Part shown: piece by piece, positions 40,188-50,666 of the stretch
Layout: each line of letters starts with the position of its first letter
Numbering within the stretch: the stretch's first letter is position 1
Assembly: GCA_963764825.1 (NCBI GenBank)
Contig: CAVXUA010000004.1
Span: 1-64,000, forward strand
Reading direction: 5' to 3'
Length of the DNA stretch: 64,000 nucleotides
From: JAZGGS01 sp963764825
GTDB lineage: Bacteria; Bacteroidota; Ignavibacteria; Ignavibacteriales; Ignavibacteriaceae
Program-made: the position numbers and the translations under genes
The notes under the pieces: model-generated
Told to the model about the DNA's origin: nothing
The model's input: the letters and a program-made list of their open reading frames with translations, nothing else
Databases searched by the model: none

Positions 40188-41795
40188 ATGAAGAAGATAT
40201 TATACATATTATTCTTAATGCTTTCTGTGAATTTACTTGCGCAGAGTCAGCGTGATACTTTAATCATGGGAACAGTAAGTTTTATTTCATCCCAGAATGT
40301 TTATGTTAAATTTGATAATACTGATGGTATAGATAACGGCGATACTTTATTTATGAAGGATGGCTGCGATTCTTACTCCTGTTATTATTAGTAAATCATA
40401 AATCTTCCACTTCTTGTGCGGGGATATCACTCAATGGAATAACTTTTAAAGTAAATGACCCGCTCTTTGCTAAGATTGAAGTAATAGTTGAAGAGAAAAT
40501 AGTAAAAGATGATTCAACCTCTAATCTTTTATTGGGCGAAACCGTAGCTTATCAACCGTTAGTAAAAACTTCTCCTCCTGAATTTAATCAAAAGTATCCG
40601 GGAAATTTTCTGTTCAATCATATTCAAATTTTTCAAACAGCAATAGAAGTTACAATTACCAGCGGTGGAGATACAAATCTAAATTAATAGCTGAACACAT
40701 TGGCAATTCAGGTTTTTCATATTCACACTATATAAATTTTGCTTACCGTGCGGATGAATGGAACCAGGTTTCTAATTCTATTGGCAATGCATTTCGTATT
40801 TACGATCTTTCTGTTAAATATAGTTTTGATAAAACTGCTTCAATAATACTCGGTCGTCATCTTAACAGCAAAATTTCCAACATAAGTGCTGTTGATGGGC
40901 TGCAATTCCAAAAATTTTTTTCCGATTGGTCATTTGGCTTAGTTGCCGGTTCGCGCCCCGATTTTACAGATAATATGAATCTTAATACAAAGCTATTTGA
41001 ATATGGCGTTTATGTAAACAAGTTTGATACTGTTGGTACAGGAGCTATGGATAACACCCTCGCTTACTTTGAGCAGACTAATGATTTTAAGACTGACCGC
41101 AGGTTTATTTACCTTCAGCATATCAATTCAATTATTCCTTCATGCAAGGATTTTTCTCTCATCAGAAATTGATTTGTTTAAAAAGAACTTGGTGAAAGCA
41201 AAGGGAGATTTTTCATTTACAAGCTTATTTATTTCAGCTAACATAAGACCCAGTAGCATTTTTTCATTATATCTTTCTTACGATGCACGCAAGAATGTAA
41301 TTTATTACGAAACATTTAAGAGCTTTGCTGACAGCATTTTTGAAAATGAAACACGCCAGGGATTTAGAGCAAGATTAACTTTAAAACCGGTTGGACGGCT
41401 TTACATTGGCGCAAATTACGGTTACAGATTTCGTCCCGGTGATGTAAAGCCATCACATAATTACGGAGGTTATGTAACTTATTCATCTATCCCTTTTGTA
41501 GATTTAAGCTCTACAGTTTCTTACACAAAATTGAAAACAAATTATATTGATGGTGATGTTTGGGGAATAAGATTTTTGAAACCGATAGTTTACGGATTAG
41601 ATCTATCTATGATGTTCAGGCATACAAGGTATAAATTTTCATCAAATATTGATGATCTCCAGCAGCGCTCACTATCCGTTGATTTAATGATAACACTTCT
41701 CAGACCTGTTTCAATAAATCTTGCGTACGAAGGAATTATTTGAATCTGTAAGAACTTCTGGTAGATTTTTAATGAATCTTTCGTTAAGGTTTTAA
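40188..41795 (+). CDS. Outer-membrane beta-barrel protein, probable partner of the multiheme cytochromes (frameshifted)
   Basis: A signal peptide (LYILFLMLSVNLLAQ) and a small N-terminal beta domain (NVYVKFDNTDGIDNGDTLF) precede about 400 residues of alternating strands (IILGRHLNSKI, FSLYLSYDARKNVIYYETF, RARLTLKPVGRLYIGANYGYRF). The corrected C terminus reads NLSLRF, with the terminal Phe of an outer-membrane insertion signal. Frameshifts near 40370, 40680, 41150 and 41745 were joined. It starts 3 bases after the 37-heme gene, so it is a good candidate for the porin of a porin-cytochrome complex. No sequence similarity to MtrB/PioB can be claimed. Confidence 0.75.
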
Positions 41796-41822
41796 CTCTG
41801 TATCTGGAATCATTTCATAAAA

Positions 41823-41851
41823 AAGCCGATCTCTTTTAGGGAGACCGGCTT
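41823..41851. terminator. Terminator between the barrel gene and the cysteine protease
   Basis: Arms AAGCCGATCTC and GAGACCGGCTT (one mismatch) around a 7-base loop, followed by CTATTTTAA on the plus strand. It lies between convergent genes and may serve both. Confidence 0.7.
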
Positions 41852-41873
41852 CTATTTTAAATGCAGTAAATGC

Positions 41874-43792
41874 TTACTTGAGCAAAAGCATCTTCTTCGT
41901 TTGAATAAAGTTCTCAGTAATTATTGTATAGTAGTAAACACCACTTGAAAGATTTGCTGCATCAAAGACTACCGAATGTTTTCCTGCTTCCATTTGCTCA
42001 TCAATAAGCGTAGCTACTTCCCTGCCCATAACATCAAACACCTTTAAAGTTACGTTTGTGGTTTGCGGTACAGAGAATTTAATCTCAGTAGAAGGATTGA
42101 ACGGATTCGGATAGTTCTGTTCTAAGCTGTATTCAGCAGGAACTAAGTTACTAACTCGAATCTCCTCACTGAAAGAATAACTTCCATCAAAATCAATTTG
42201 CTTTAATCTATACTCCAATGCAGTTGCATTTATGCCGCTTATATCATCAAGGTAACTATAGTGCTGCGGTTCGATGGTTGTACCATTACCTTCTCTATAT
42301 CCAACTAATATCCACTCACCAATTTTTTCTTCATTAATTGTTTTTCTATAAATTTCAAATTGCTGGTTATTAGTTTCGGTAGCAGTTTCCCAAATCTAAC
42401 CTTATATTTGCACCTTCAGGAACTGCCGTGAAAGAGGTTAATTCAACCGGGACATTGTTTTCATCAAGCGTTAATGCTTTAATACAAAGATTTGCAGTTC
42501 CGGCAGGCCACGGAGGATCTTCATAATAATACATATCCTGCCATTGAGCACCATCCCAGTAAAAACTTTCATTCGGATGAGAAATTGAATTAACAATAGT
42601 TAAGTATGAATCTTCAACTAAAAGCACCGGGACTTCAGAGGTTCTATCAAAAGGATGTCCTCCGCTGGAAAGACTCAGATAAACATAGAAATCATTTCCT
42701 TCCTCAAGAGAGAACGGAGGAGTTAAGATCGATTGTATGAAATCCTTTAAACTGTGCATAACCTGTTTGAGAAATCAATTCATCCTGAAATTGTCCGCTT
42801 GCAAAAGTATCATATACTTTTACAGTATAATCAACACTGTCTGCTGCGGTAAAAAAGCTTACCGCTTTTAACAGTTCATCATTCCGGCAGAAAATGCATT
42901 AAACCTTCTGCACAATCCTCTTTTGTTGCTCGCCAGCCATGATAATCGTGGTAATAAACATGATCATACTGTAGCGGTTCAACATCCTGAAATGAAATTG
43001 TACCCATCTCGGGATGATTGCCGGCAATGTTTATCGTAATATGATATCCAGAAATATCCACTAAAACCCCAACCGGCGCCCCAGCTATTTTTAACTAACC
43101 AGGCGCCGGGTTGAGGTGCTTGTGTAACTTTATTATCATCCCACCCGACTATAGACACAGCATGATTTGGATCATCAGCAGTATTTGGTGGTTGGTAATG
43201 AATATAATTTTGAATGTAAGCACCCGAATAACACATGCACGTACCAATTACTCCATAATCCATTATCACGCCTTTAATCGTATTTATATTACTAAGATTT
43301 TCACCAACTGTTAAGCCATAATATTTCTCTTGGATAATAGTAATGCCAGCTAGTATCAGATTGTAGAGGAGGCGTTGTGTAAGATTGTCCATCAATATCT
43401 CTTACTGCTCCTTCTAAGCGGGATAGATAAGCAGATGAAACCCTGTAATCACCTCCCTGGTGTACAACCAATCCATTGCCAGTTGGCGGATCAAGATCAC
43501 CATTGTAATGCTGGTTAAATCCATTCCACCAATCTAAGTGATACTCAGCCAGATTTGGTTCACCAGTTTCTCCATTATTAGCCCATGAGCCTGTCATTAA
43601 AAGATTTCCTTCCATGGCAGACATGGTCCCGAAAGTCCAGCAAGTACCTCCCTGTTGAGACTTAACAGATGTTACATAGTTAATTCCTCCTACGTCTCTT
43701 AAATCAAAGGAGGAAGGAGGAGTTTGTGCCAGATTTATTATACTAAAAGGACTGAAGAGTAACAGTGCAATTGTAAAAATGTATTTATTCAT
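41874..43792 (-). CDS. Papain-like C1 cysteine protease with lectin-like region and T9SS tail (many frameshifts)
   Basis: Signal peptide (ends NLAQT), then a C1A protease: Q and Cys nucleophile in QQGGTCWTFGTMSAMEGN, His in DDPNHAVSIVGWDD, Asn in LVKNSWGAGWGFSGYFWISY. Downstream come a beta domain like those often fused to such proteases and a C-terminal T9SS domain (EQNYPNPFNPSTEIKF, ending KKMLLLK). The frame shifts at least five times (near 43320, 43075, 42880, 42735 and 42395). All catalytic residues are kept, so the gene is probably intact in the cell. Predicted secreted. Confidence 0.8.
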
Positions 43793-44059
43793 GATTACTC
43801 CGAATAATATTATTAACTACTAATTAATCTTTAGTAATGAACTTTAAATTCTTAATGTAAAAATGTTATTTGTAAAAATACCTTAAACTAAATTAAAAAA
43901 CAGGGTGAATTATTCTGTTAGTTAATTTTTGAAATAGTTGATAATGAACAAATTATAGCTTGGGATTTTTTTTCGGAATGTAATACTAATTTTCTATTAA
44001 TATTATTTTTGGAAATATGTAGTTACGAGCATAACTTAGTACAGTTCTTATAAATGTTT
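43793..44059. other. Intergenic region upstream of the cobalamin riboswitch
   Basis: 267 AT-rich bases that must include the promoter of the riboswitch transcript and that of the leftward cysteine protease gene. No coding frame supported. Confidence 0.35.
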
Positions 44060-44225
44060 ACGGTGTCCCGGTAGTAACGGGAAATATAGGGAAGTCCGGT
44101 GAATTGATTTTTCAATCAACGATTCCGGCGCTGTCGCGCAACTGTGGATTCTACTTAATGTGGAAAAGCCAGGAGACCTGCCGTAAGCAAAATTTAATCA
44201 ACCTTCGCGGGTATGAGGTTAGATT
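44060..44225 (+). promoter_or_regulatory. Cobalamin (B12) riboswitch
   Basis: Contains a complete B12 box at 44166-44182 (AAGCCAGGAGACCTGCC), matching the conserved 3' element. The upstream core has GGGAA, GTCCGGTGAA, a hairpin TTGATTTTTCAATCAA, and the conserved CCGGCGCTGTCGCGCAACTGT. A short hairpin AACCT...AGGTT follows at about 44200-44221 and may be the kissing loop or part of the expression platform. It leads into a BtuB-like receptor gene 75 bases on. Riboswitches of this class shut off expression when adenosylcobalamin or a related form binds. Confidence 0.93.
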
Positions 44226-44298
44226 TAGCATTTCGTTTTATCAAACCAATTCTCCCGGCGAAGTTACTATTCATATATTTTTTATAGGAGTAACTTCA

Positions 44299-46255
44299 AT
44301 GGTTAATTTAAAATTTCTTTTCACTTTTCTTATCGTGGTTATTCTTTCCTCGCTTCTTCTTGCGCAGGATAAGATTGTTGAAAAAATTGATACTACAGGT
44401 GTTTACAAACTTTCTGATGTTGTAATAACGGCAACAAAAACGAACACCAACATACTGGAGCTTGCCAACTCAATCACAATTATCGATTCACTTGAAATTG
44501 AAAACAGGAACAAGATTAATGTTTTTAACCTGCTGCAAACTGAATATGGCTTAAGCTCAACTCAATTCGGACCGGCTGGTGGTTTATCCACAATAAATAT
44601 TAGGGGAGCAAATGCAGGGCATACATTAATATTTAATTGATGGAATGGAGATGAACCTTACAAGTGAATCATCCAATCTATACGATTTTGCAAATTTTCC
44701 AGCAGATGGAATTGAAAGAATTGAAGTGCTTAGGGGACCGCAAAGCACTTTGTATGGTTCCGATGCGATGGCTGGGGTTGTAAATATTATTACTAAAAAA
44801 GGGTCCGGTAAACCTACACTTACACTCTCAGGTGAAGGTGGATCATTCAATACTTTTAAAGGAGCCTTGGGATTAACAGGAAATTTTAAAAATCTAAATT
44901 ATAATCTTTCGTTTGGAAGAACTCAATCCGACGGCTTTTCTGCTGCGGGAGAAAATTACGGCAACACAGAGAATGATGGTTATAACGGAAATAATTTTTC
45001 ATCAAGAATAGGGTACGACTTTAACAAAAATTCCGGGATAAATTTCTTCCTCAGATATTTAAAAGCCAAAACAGACCTTGACCAAGGAGGCGGGGAATTT
45101 AAGGACGATCCTACGTATAAATATAATCTTGAGGAAACAGGCATTCGCGCAGAGGGATTTGCTAACCTTTTTGATGGATTGTGGGAAATGAAATTAGGTG
45201 GATCATATATTAGAAATGTAAGAAAGTATAATTATGATTCTACCTTGTTTAATCCTATTTCATCAAATAGCTTTTACGATGGAAGAAAGTATAAATTAGA
45301 TTTGCAAAACAATTTTAACTTGCCGGCTAATAATATTATTACTTTTGGTGTGGAAACGGAAACCGATCAGGCATCAACAATGTTTTATTCTCTTTCATCA
45401 TTTGGACCTTATGAAAACATTCTACCTAAAAGTGAAGTAAATACAACAGGTGTATATTTACAGGATCAGTTTAAGTTAGCAAACAGTTTTTTTGCAACAG
45501 TTGGAATAAGATATGATTATCACAATAAATTCGGCGGAGCGTTTACATATAGGATTGCGCCTGCATACATTTTTTGGGAAACCGGCACCAAGATTAAAGC
45601 AACTATTGCAACCAGTTTCAAAGCCCCATCAATTTTCTATCTGTTCGATCCATTTTTTGGGAATGAGAATCTAAATCCAGAAAAAAGTTTTGGTTGGGAT
45701 GTCGGTATCGAACAATTTTTTATGGCAGATAGATTTACATTCGGTTTAACTTATTTCAATAATGATTATAAAGACCTGATTGGTTTGAATGAAAATTTTA
45801 AATCATTTAACATTGATAAGGTAAGAACAGATGGAGTGGAATTTTTCATTTCTACAAATCCTGCAAAGAAACTGTATCTAAAAGCAGCTTATACATACAC
45901 AAACGCTAAAAACAAAAGCGAAAATTCAGTAGATTTTAATAATTCACTTTTAAGAAGACCTAAAACAAAAATTGCATACCTTGTTAACTATTCTTTTAAT
46001 GGAAAAACAAACGCTAACCTGGAAATAATTTATATGAGTGAAAGGGATGATAAAGATTTTTCTTCCTTCCCTGCTAAAAAAGTTGCACTTGAAGCTTACA
46101 CGTTAGTAAACCTTGCTGCACATTATGATATGTTTAGTTTCTTACGTTTTTACACAAGAGTAGAAAACCTTTTCGATGTTCAATATGAAGAGGTTTTTGG
46201 ATTTGGTACACCAGGTTTATCAGTTTACGGTGGATTGAAACTAATAATAAATTAA
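44299..46255 (+). CDS. TonB-dependent outer-membrane receptor, BtuB-like (one frameshift)
   Basis: Signal peptide (ends SSLLLAQD), then plug domain LSDVVITATKTNTNILELANSITIID with the TonB-box-like segment, IEVLRGPQSTLYGSDAMAGVVNIITKK, and a 22-strand barrel to the C-terminal VYGGLKLIIN. The frame breaks near 44636 and continues at once in the next frame. The start is ATG 44299, preceded by AGGAG; a longer upstream frame lies within the riboswitch and was rejected. Control by the B12 riboswitch points to cobalamin or corrinoid uptake. About 650 residues in total. Confidence 0.88.
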
Positions 46256-46342
46256 AATAGATTTTGCTAACTATTGTTCTAATATTTATCTTAAGATTAA
46301 TTAAATAGAAAGTAAAGTTTTGAATAACAGAAAGGATATAAA

Positions 46343-46873
46343 ATGAAATCAAATAAAATAACCCCCGGATTTTTACTGCTTACAGGAATGGTTCTGGCAG
46401 CTGCGTTTGTAAGATTTATTCCTCACCCGCCAAATTTTGCTCCTATTGCTGCAATGGCTTTATTCGGCGGAGCGTACTTTACCAAAAAATGGATCGCATT
46501 CCTGGTTCCGCTTGCAGCAATGTTTATCACCGATCTGTTTATCGGTTTCCACGCGACAATGTGGGCAGTTTATTTAAGCTTTGTTATTATCGTTCTTATT
46601 GGAATGGTTATGATCAAGCAGAAGAAAATCGGCAACATCTTTTTCGCATCGGTTTCTGCTTCCGTTCTATTTTTTGTAATTACAAATTTTGGATTGTGGA
46701 TATCAACTCCCTATTATGCAAAAACAGGTGCAGGACTTGCGGCTTGCTACACGGCAGCCATTCCATTTTTTCATCATACACTTTTAGGCGATCTGATTTT
46801 TATAGGAGTAATGTTTGGATTATATGAGCTGGTAAAAGCAAAATTCCCGAGTTTGGTTCAATTAAGTGCATAA
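46343..46873 (+). CDS. DUF6580-like small membrane protein, candidate B12-linked transporter
   Basis: 176 residues, about five membrane helices. The N terminus (GFLLLTGMVLAAAFVRFIPHPPNFAPIAAMALFGGAYF) is characteristic of DUF6580 proteins, thought to be substrate-binding S-like components. It lies 87 bases after the receptor gene on the same strand and ahead of a terminator, so it is probably under the same riboswitch. A role in cobalamin or cobalt entry across the inner membrane is an inference; no ECF ATPase is in the window. Confidence 0.7.
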   Translation: MKSNKITPGFLLLTGMVLAAAFVRFIPHPPNFAPIAAMALFGGAYFTKKWIAFLVPLAAMFITDLFIGFHATMWAVYLSFVIIVLIGMVMIKQKKIGNIFFASVSASVLFFVITNFGLWISTPYYAKTGAGLAACYTAAIPFFHHTLLGDLIFIGVMFGLYELVKAKFPSLVQLSA

Positions 46874-46878
46874 ATTTT

Positions 46879-46901
46879 AGGCGGCTGATAGCCACCTTTT
46901 T
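46879..46901 (+). terminator. Terminator of the B12-regulated operon
   Basis: AGGCGGCT / AGCCACCT stem (one mismatch) with a 3-base loop, then TTTTT. Directly after the DUF6580-like gene. Confidence 0.65.
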
Positions 46902-46913
46902 ATTAGGAATATT

Positions 46914-47686
46914 ATGACTAAATCTCCTGTACTGATAGATTTTGACGGCGTAATTAAATTAGGCGGAAAACCAGCTCCTGATGCAGGTAAGTTTTTGCAG
47001 TATCTTACCGAAAGAAAAATTCCCTCTTACATTATAAGCAACTCTACTTTAAGAACCGGGGATGAGATACTAACCTATTTATCGAGCAATAATATTAATT
47101 TTGGTGTTTCTGCAATGACAGCTGTTGATGCAACCCTTCACTATGTAAAGGAACACTACAGTCAAAATTTCCGTTCATTGCATTCCTTCAATTAAAAAAC
47201 TCTTTAAAGATTTTGTTAATGATGAAAACCCGGAGGCAATTGTAATTGGCGATATCGGGGACACTTGGAATTACAAATTAATGAATGAAATTTTCCGCAA
47301 GGTAAAAGGAGGCGATGCAATTGATTGCAATGCATCATAACCGTTTTTGGTATCCCGATGGAGAGAATCTTTCTTTAGATGCAGGTGCTTTTATAAAAGC
47401 AATAGAATATGGAGCGGAAAGAGAATCAATTTTAATCGGTAAACCTTCCCCACTATATTTTAGAACTGCTTTAAACTTACTTGGTTTTTCTGCCGATGAT
47501 GAATTTTTTATGATTGGTGATGATTTGGAAAATGATGTAGTTGCAGCAAAACAAATTGGAGGAAGAGGAGTATTAATATATACAGGTAAAACAAGTTACC
47601 CGCTAACCGGTAATCAAAATATGAAACCTGATCTGGAAATTAATTCATTAACAGAAATGATAGATATTTTAGAGAAGGTTATTTAA
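46914..47686 (+). CDS. HAD-IIA family phosphatase (NagD/LHPP-like; frameshifted)
   Basis: HAD motif I is LIDFDGVIK, motif II lies in SYIISNSTLR, and motif III/IV are GKPSPLYFRTAL and MIGDDLENDVVAAKQIGGRGVLI. The C2a cap includes QLIAMHHNRFWYPDG, typical of the LHPP/NagD subgroup. The substrate (sugar or nucleotide phosphate) is unknown. Frameshifts near 47180 and 47305. Its 3' end overlaps the convergent ATP-grasp gene by 8 bases. Confidence 0.82.
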
Positions 47687-48755
47687 TCGGGAGTTTTCCA
47701 TTTTTCCTGGCATATGCTAGCATAACAATTCTTTTAAGTGCCTGCGCATAACTATAACCTGCAGCTCCTGCAGAACGCATAAATCCGGCATCTTCTGTAA
47801 GATCGGGATTTGGATTAACTTCCAACACTTTAAGTTCATTATCTTTGTTCAGTCTCATATCCACTCTTGCATAATCTCTGCATCCCATAATTTTAAATGC
47901 TTTAAGTGCAATTTCTTTTGCTCTAAGTTCAATTTTCTTAGGAAGTCTTGCAGGGCATTTGGGAATAGTTTTATGATATGATTCGTGGTGAGGATCCCAC
48001 TTTGCCTGGTAACTAACAATATTATAAAGATGATCGGGCATTTTAGAAAAATCAATTTCACTAATTGGCAGCGCTCTTGGTTTTTTATCTCCCAGAACCG
48101 CAATATTCAATTCTCTTCCTTCAATAAATTCCTCCACAAGCACCGGCTGTTCAAAATAATGAAGAACATAATCAACACGTTCTTTAAGTTGTTTAGCATT
48201 TATTAACAATAGATTCATTTTCAATTCCAACACTTGCATCTTCCAAGGAGGGCTTTACAAGCAAAGGATATTCCAACCTGTGCTGATATTTTTCAGCTTT
48301 CTCTTTTATGAATAAAATAATTGGGAATTGGAATTCCCGAGTGCTTGAAGTAATTGTTTTGCCATAATTTTATTCTGGCAATTTGACAGAGCCATAGCTG
48401 GGGCGCCTGTATAAGAAATTCCAAGCAATTCATAAAGCCCAACTACGTTCATTTCCAAAAGTGAATTTTCTTTATAGATTTCAACAAAATTAAAAACCAC
48501 ATCGGGTTTATTCTTCTTAAAATCATCAGCATTTTCTGAATATTATCTTTAATATTCAGTGTATATGCATCAAATCCTACACGCCGAAGTTTCTTCGCAA
48601 GAATATTCATACTCTTCCATTGGAGTTAAGATCTTCAACCTCAAAGTAGGGTTTAAAATCACCAACTTTTTCAATATCTCCATCGGATGTTTATCGTACA
48701 TTTCGGGAGAAGCTTCATTATAAACAACGGCAACTTTTATTTTTTTCTTTATCAT
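47679..48755 (-). CDS. ATP-grasp ligase of the D-Ala-D-Ala ligase type (frameshifted)
   Basis: About 355 residues when joined. The N-terminal domain starts KKKIKVAVVYNEASPE; later come VEEFIEGRELNIAVLGD and the Mg/ATP site VDMRLNKDNELKVLEVNPNPDL. This is the D-alanine-D-alanine ligase type fold, but the insert EIDFSKMPDHLYNIVSYQAKW and divergent N terminus make the usual Ddl uncertain; many such proteins ligate other amino acids or peptides. Frameshifts near 48610, 48545, 48330 and 48225. Divergent from the C39-like peptidase gene with 89 bases between. Confidence 0.72.
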
Positions 48756-48844
48756 GCCTAATGATAATTTAAATATTTTTTTTATATGAAGTTTGGTGAT
48801 TGACTAAAAGTCTATATTAATTAATTCATTTAGGCTTAAAATTA

Positions 48845-49693
48845 TTGAGTACTATGAGTTTTTATCCGCAACCTTATAAATATCAGTGTGGTCCATTTGC
48901 ATTAAAGTATGCACTTGTAATGCTTGGCAGGTTCGAAAGTGAAAAATCAATTGCAAAAAAAGCCGGAAGCAATTGGTGGTACGGAACAGATGAGATTGGA
49001 TTAGCTAGAGCTGCAAAGTATTTTAACTGCAGGATGAAATATTTTAGAAGGGAAACACCTCAAGATGCGATCAAAGCTTTAACACAGCATCTCCGCAAAG
49101 GTTATCCCTGCATTCTTGCTGTGGATGATTGGGGCCATTGGATTACTGTTGTTAACTGGCAGCAAGGTAAATTTGTTGTTGTCGATAGTCAGTTTGATAA
49201 GGTAATAACAATTTACTCTGCAAACCAACTTACCCGCCGATGGAAATATGATGACCCTGATAACTCATATTTCCGCAGTTACGATGGTTATGCGCTTATC
49301 CCTAATTTTAAGACTTCTACAAAAGCAAGATTCACACTGGCAAAAGCAAAATATGTAATGCAAAAAAAGAACAGTGATCTTGCAAAACAATGGGATACTT
49401 ATTTTAATGATCTTACTTCTATCTGCAGACCGATGACTTCAAATTCCTATTACGTTATTTCTCTTAATGAATTTTTAAGAAGAAATGAAAAGATGATAAT
49501 TGAACATGTTGCGTACTGGCATGGAACTCCAACTTATGCAGAGCTAAAGTATCTTCTTAAAAAAATGAGGTTTATTGCGGAGGTTTACAATCTTGTTATC
49601 TATGAAGAAGATCAGAAAAAAGCATTAGTTGATCTTGCAAGCATTTTAATGATGTATTCCTGCGGAAAATACGGAATGAAGAAAATTTATTAA
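48845..49693 (+). CDS. C39-like cysteine peptidase
   Basis: 282 residues. The N-terminal domain is a C39-type papain-like fold: YKYQCGPFALKYAL (Gln oxyanion and Cys nucleophile), DDWGHWITVV (His) and FVVVDSQFD (Asp). The C-terminal half (about 140 residues) is helical and has no known function. No signal peptide or ABC transporter. TTG 48845 or ATG 48854 could be the start. Located divergently from an ATP-grasp ligase, which suggests peptide processing or ligation. Confidence 0.65.
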   Translation: MSTMSFYPQPYKYQCGPFALKYALVMLGRFESEKSIAKKAGSNWWYGTDEIGLARAAKYFNCRMKYFRRETPQDAIKALTQHLRKGYPCILAVDDWGHWITVVNWQQGKFVVVDSQFDKVITIYSANQLTRRWKYDDPDNSYFRSYDGYALIPNFKTSTKARFTLAKAKYVMQKKNSDLAKQWDTYFNDLTSICRPMTSNSYYVISLNEFLRRNEKMIIEHVAYWHGTPTYAELKYLLKKMRFIAEVYNLVIYEEDQKKALVDLASILMMYSCGKYGMKKIY

Positions 49694-49708
49694 TAATTGA
49701 AGAAAACT

Positions 49709-50279
49709 ATGAGTGAAGAAGTAAAACGATTTAACAAACTTTTAAAAGTCAAAAAATACATGCCTTCTTATAATTGATATCCAAAAAAGGATTTTACCTG
49801 TTATAAAAGATTATGAACTGGTTGTTGAAAATACTTTGAAACTTATTAAGGGTTTCAAAGCAATGAGTTTACCAATTTATTTTACAGAGCAATATCCAAA
49901 AGGACTTGGAGCAACTGAAGAGCAAATTGTAAATGAACTTGAAGGAATTAAACCAATTGAAAAGATGACTTTTAGCTGTTCGGGTGCAGGCGAATTGTTT
50001 AACATTTTTAAAACAAAAAGTCATTCTCAAATTGTTGTGTGCGGAATTGAATCTCATGTTTGCGTTCAGCAAACTGTTCTGGATTTAATTGAAAACAGTT
50101 TCCAGGTTAACCTGGCGGCAGATGCAGTTTCATCCAGGAAAGAAAAAGATTACAACATTGCAATAAACCGAATGAGACATCATGGTGCAGAGGTTACAAC
50201 AACAGAATCAATTCTATTTGAATTATTAAATGTTTGCGGAACAGACGTTTTCAAACAAGTTTCAAAAATTGTTAAATAG
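49709..50279 (+). CDS. Isochorismatase-family hydrolase (one frameshift)
   Basis: Cysteine hydrolase of the isochorismatase family. The N-terminal catalytic Asp is in CLLIIDIQKRILPVI, the nucleophile Cys in VVCGIESHVCVQQTVLDL, and LAADAVSSRKEKDY follows. The frame shifts near 49765. About 190 residues. The substrate is unknown; family members cleave isochorismate, nicotinamide and related amides. Confidence 0.83.
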
Positions 50280-50666
50280 TTTAGAAGTTCGTATATAATT
50301 ATGTATATATATTAGTTATCTCAATCTGATAAGAAATCATAGTTAATCTTTCTATTACAAACTGTTTATTAAGTATTTCCCTTCCGTTAGTGCCAATAAT
50401 TTATTTTTATCCGGTTCCAAACAATTCTTAACTTTAAGTGTCTCATTTACTAAAAATTCCAATTATGGGACAGTAAAGAAACTTACGATTTCGGAAGATT
50501 TTCATAATTTTTTAAGTAAATTTTACTGATCCATCTCATCAATTAAAAATTTTTTAGCAATGAAAATCAGAAGCATAAAATGGCACACTGGTTGTATCTA
50601 AGCTTTTCCGGATTGGATGATTCTGCGCATCAATCCGTAATATTTATTTAAAATGTTAGCAATAGC
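50280..50666. other. Intergenic region before the TPR gene
   Basis: 387 bases, AT-rich, with scattered stops in all frames. No RNA, repeat or promoter motif was convincing. The start of the following gene is uncertain, so part of this region could belong to it. Confidence 0.35.

Noticed and set aside
44104..44298. Open frame upstream of the BtuB-like gene, in frame with it
   Set aside because: The frame lies within the cobalamin riboswitch; the ribosome binding site and signal peptide start at 44299.
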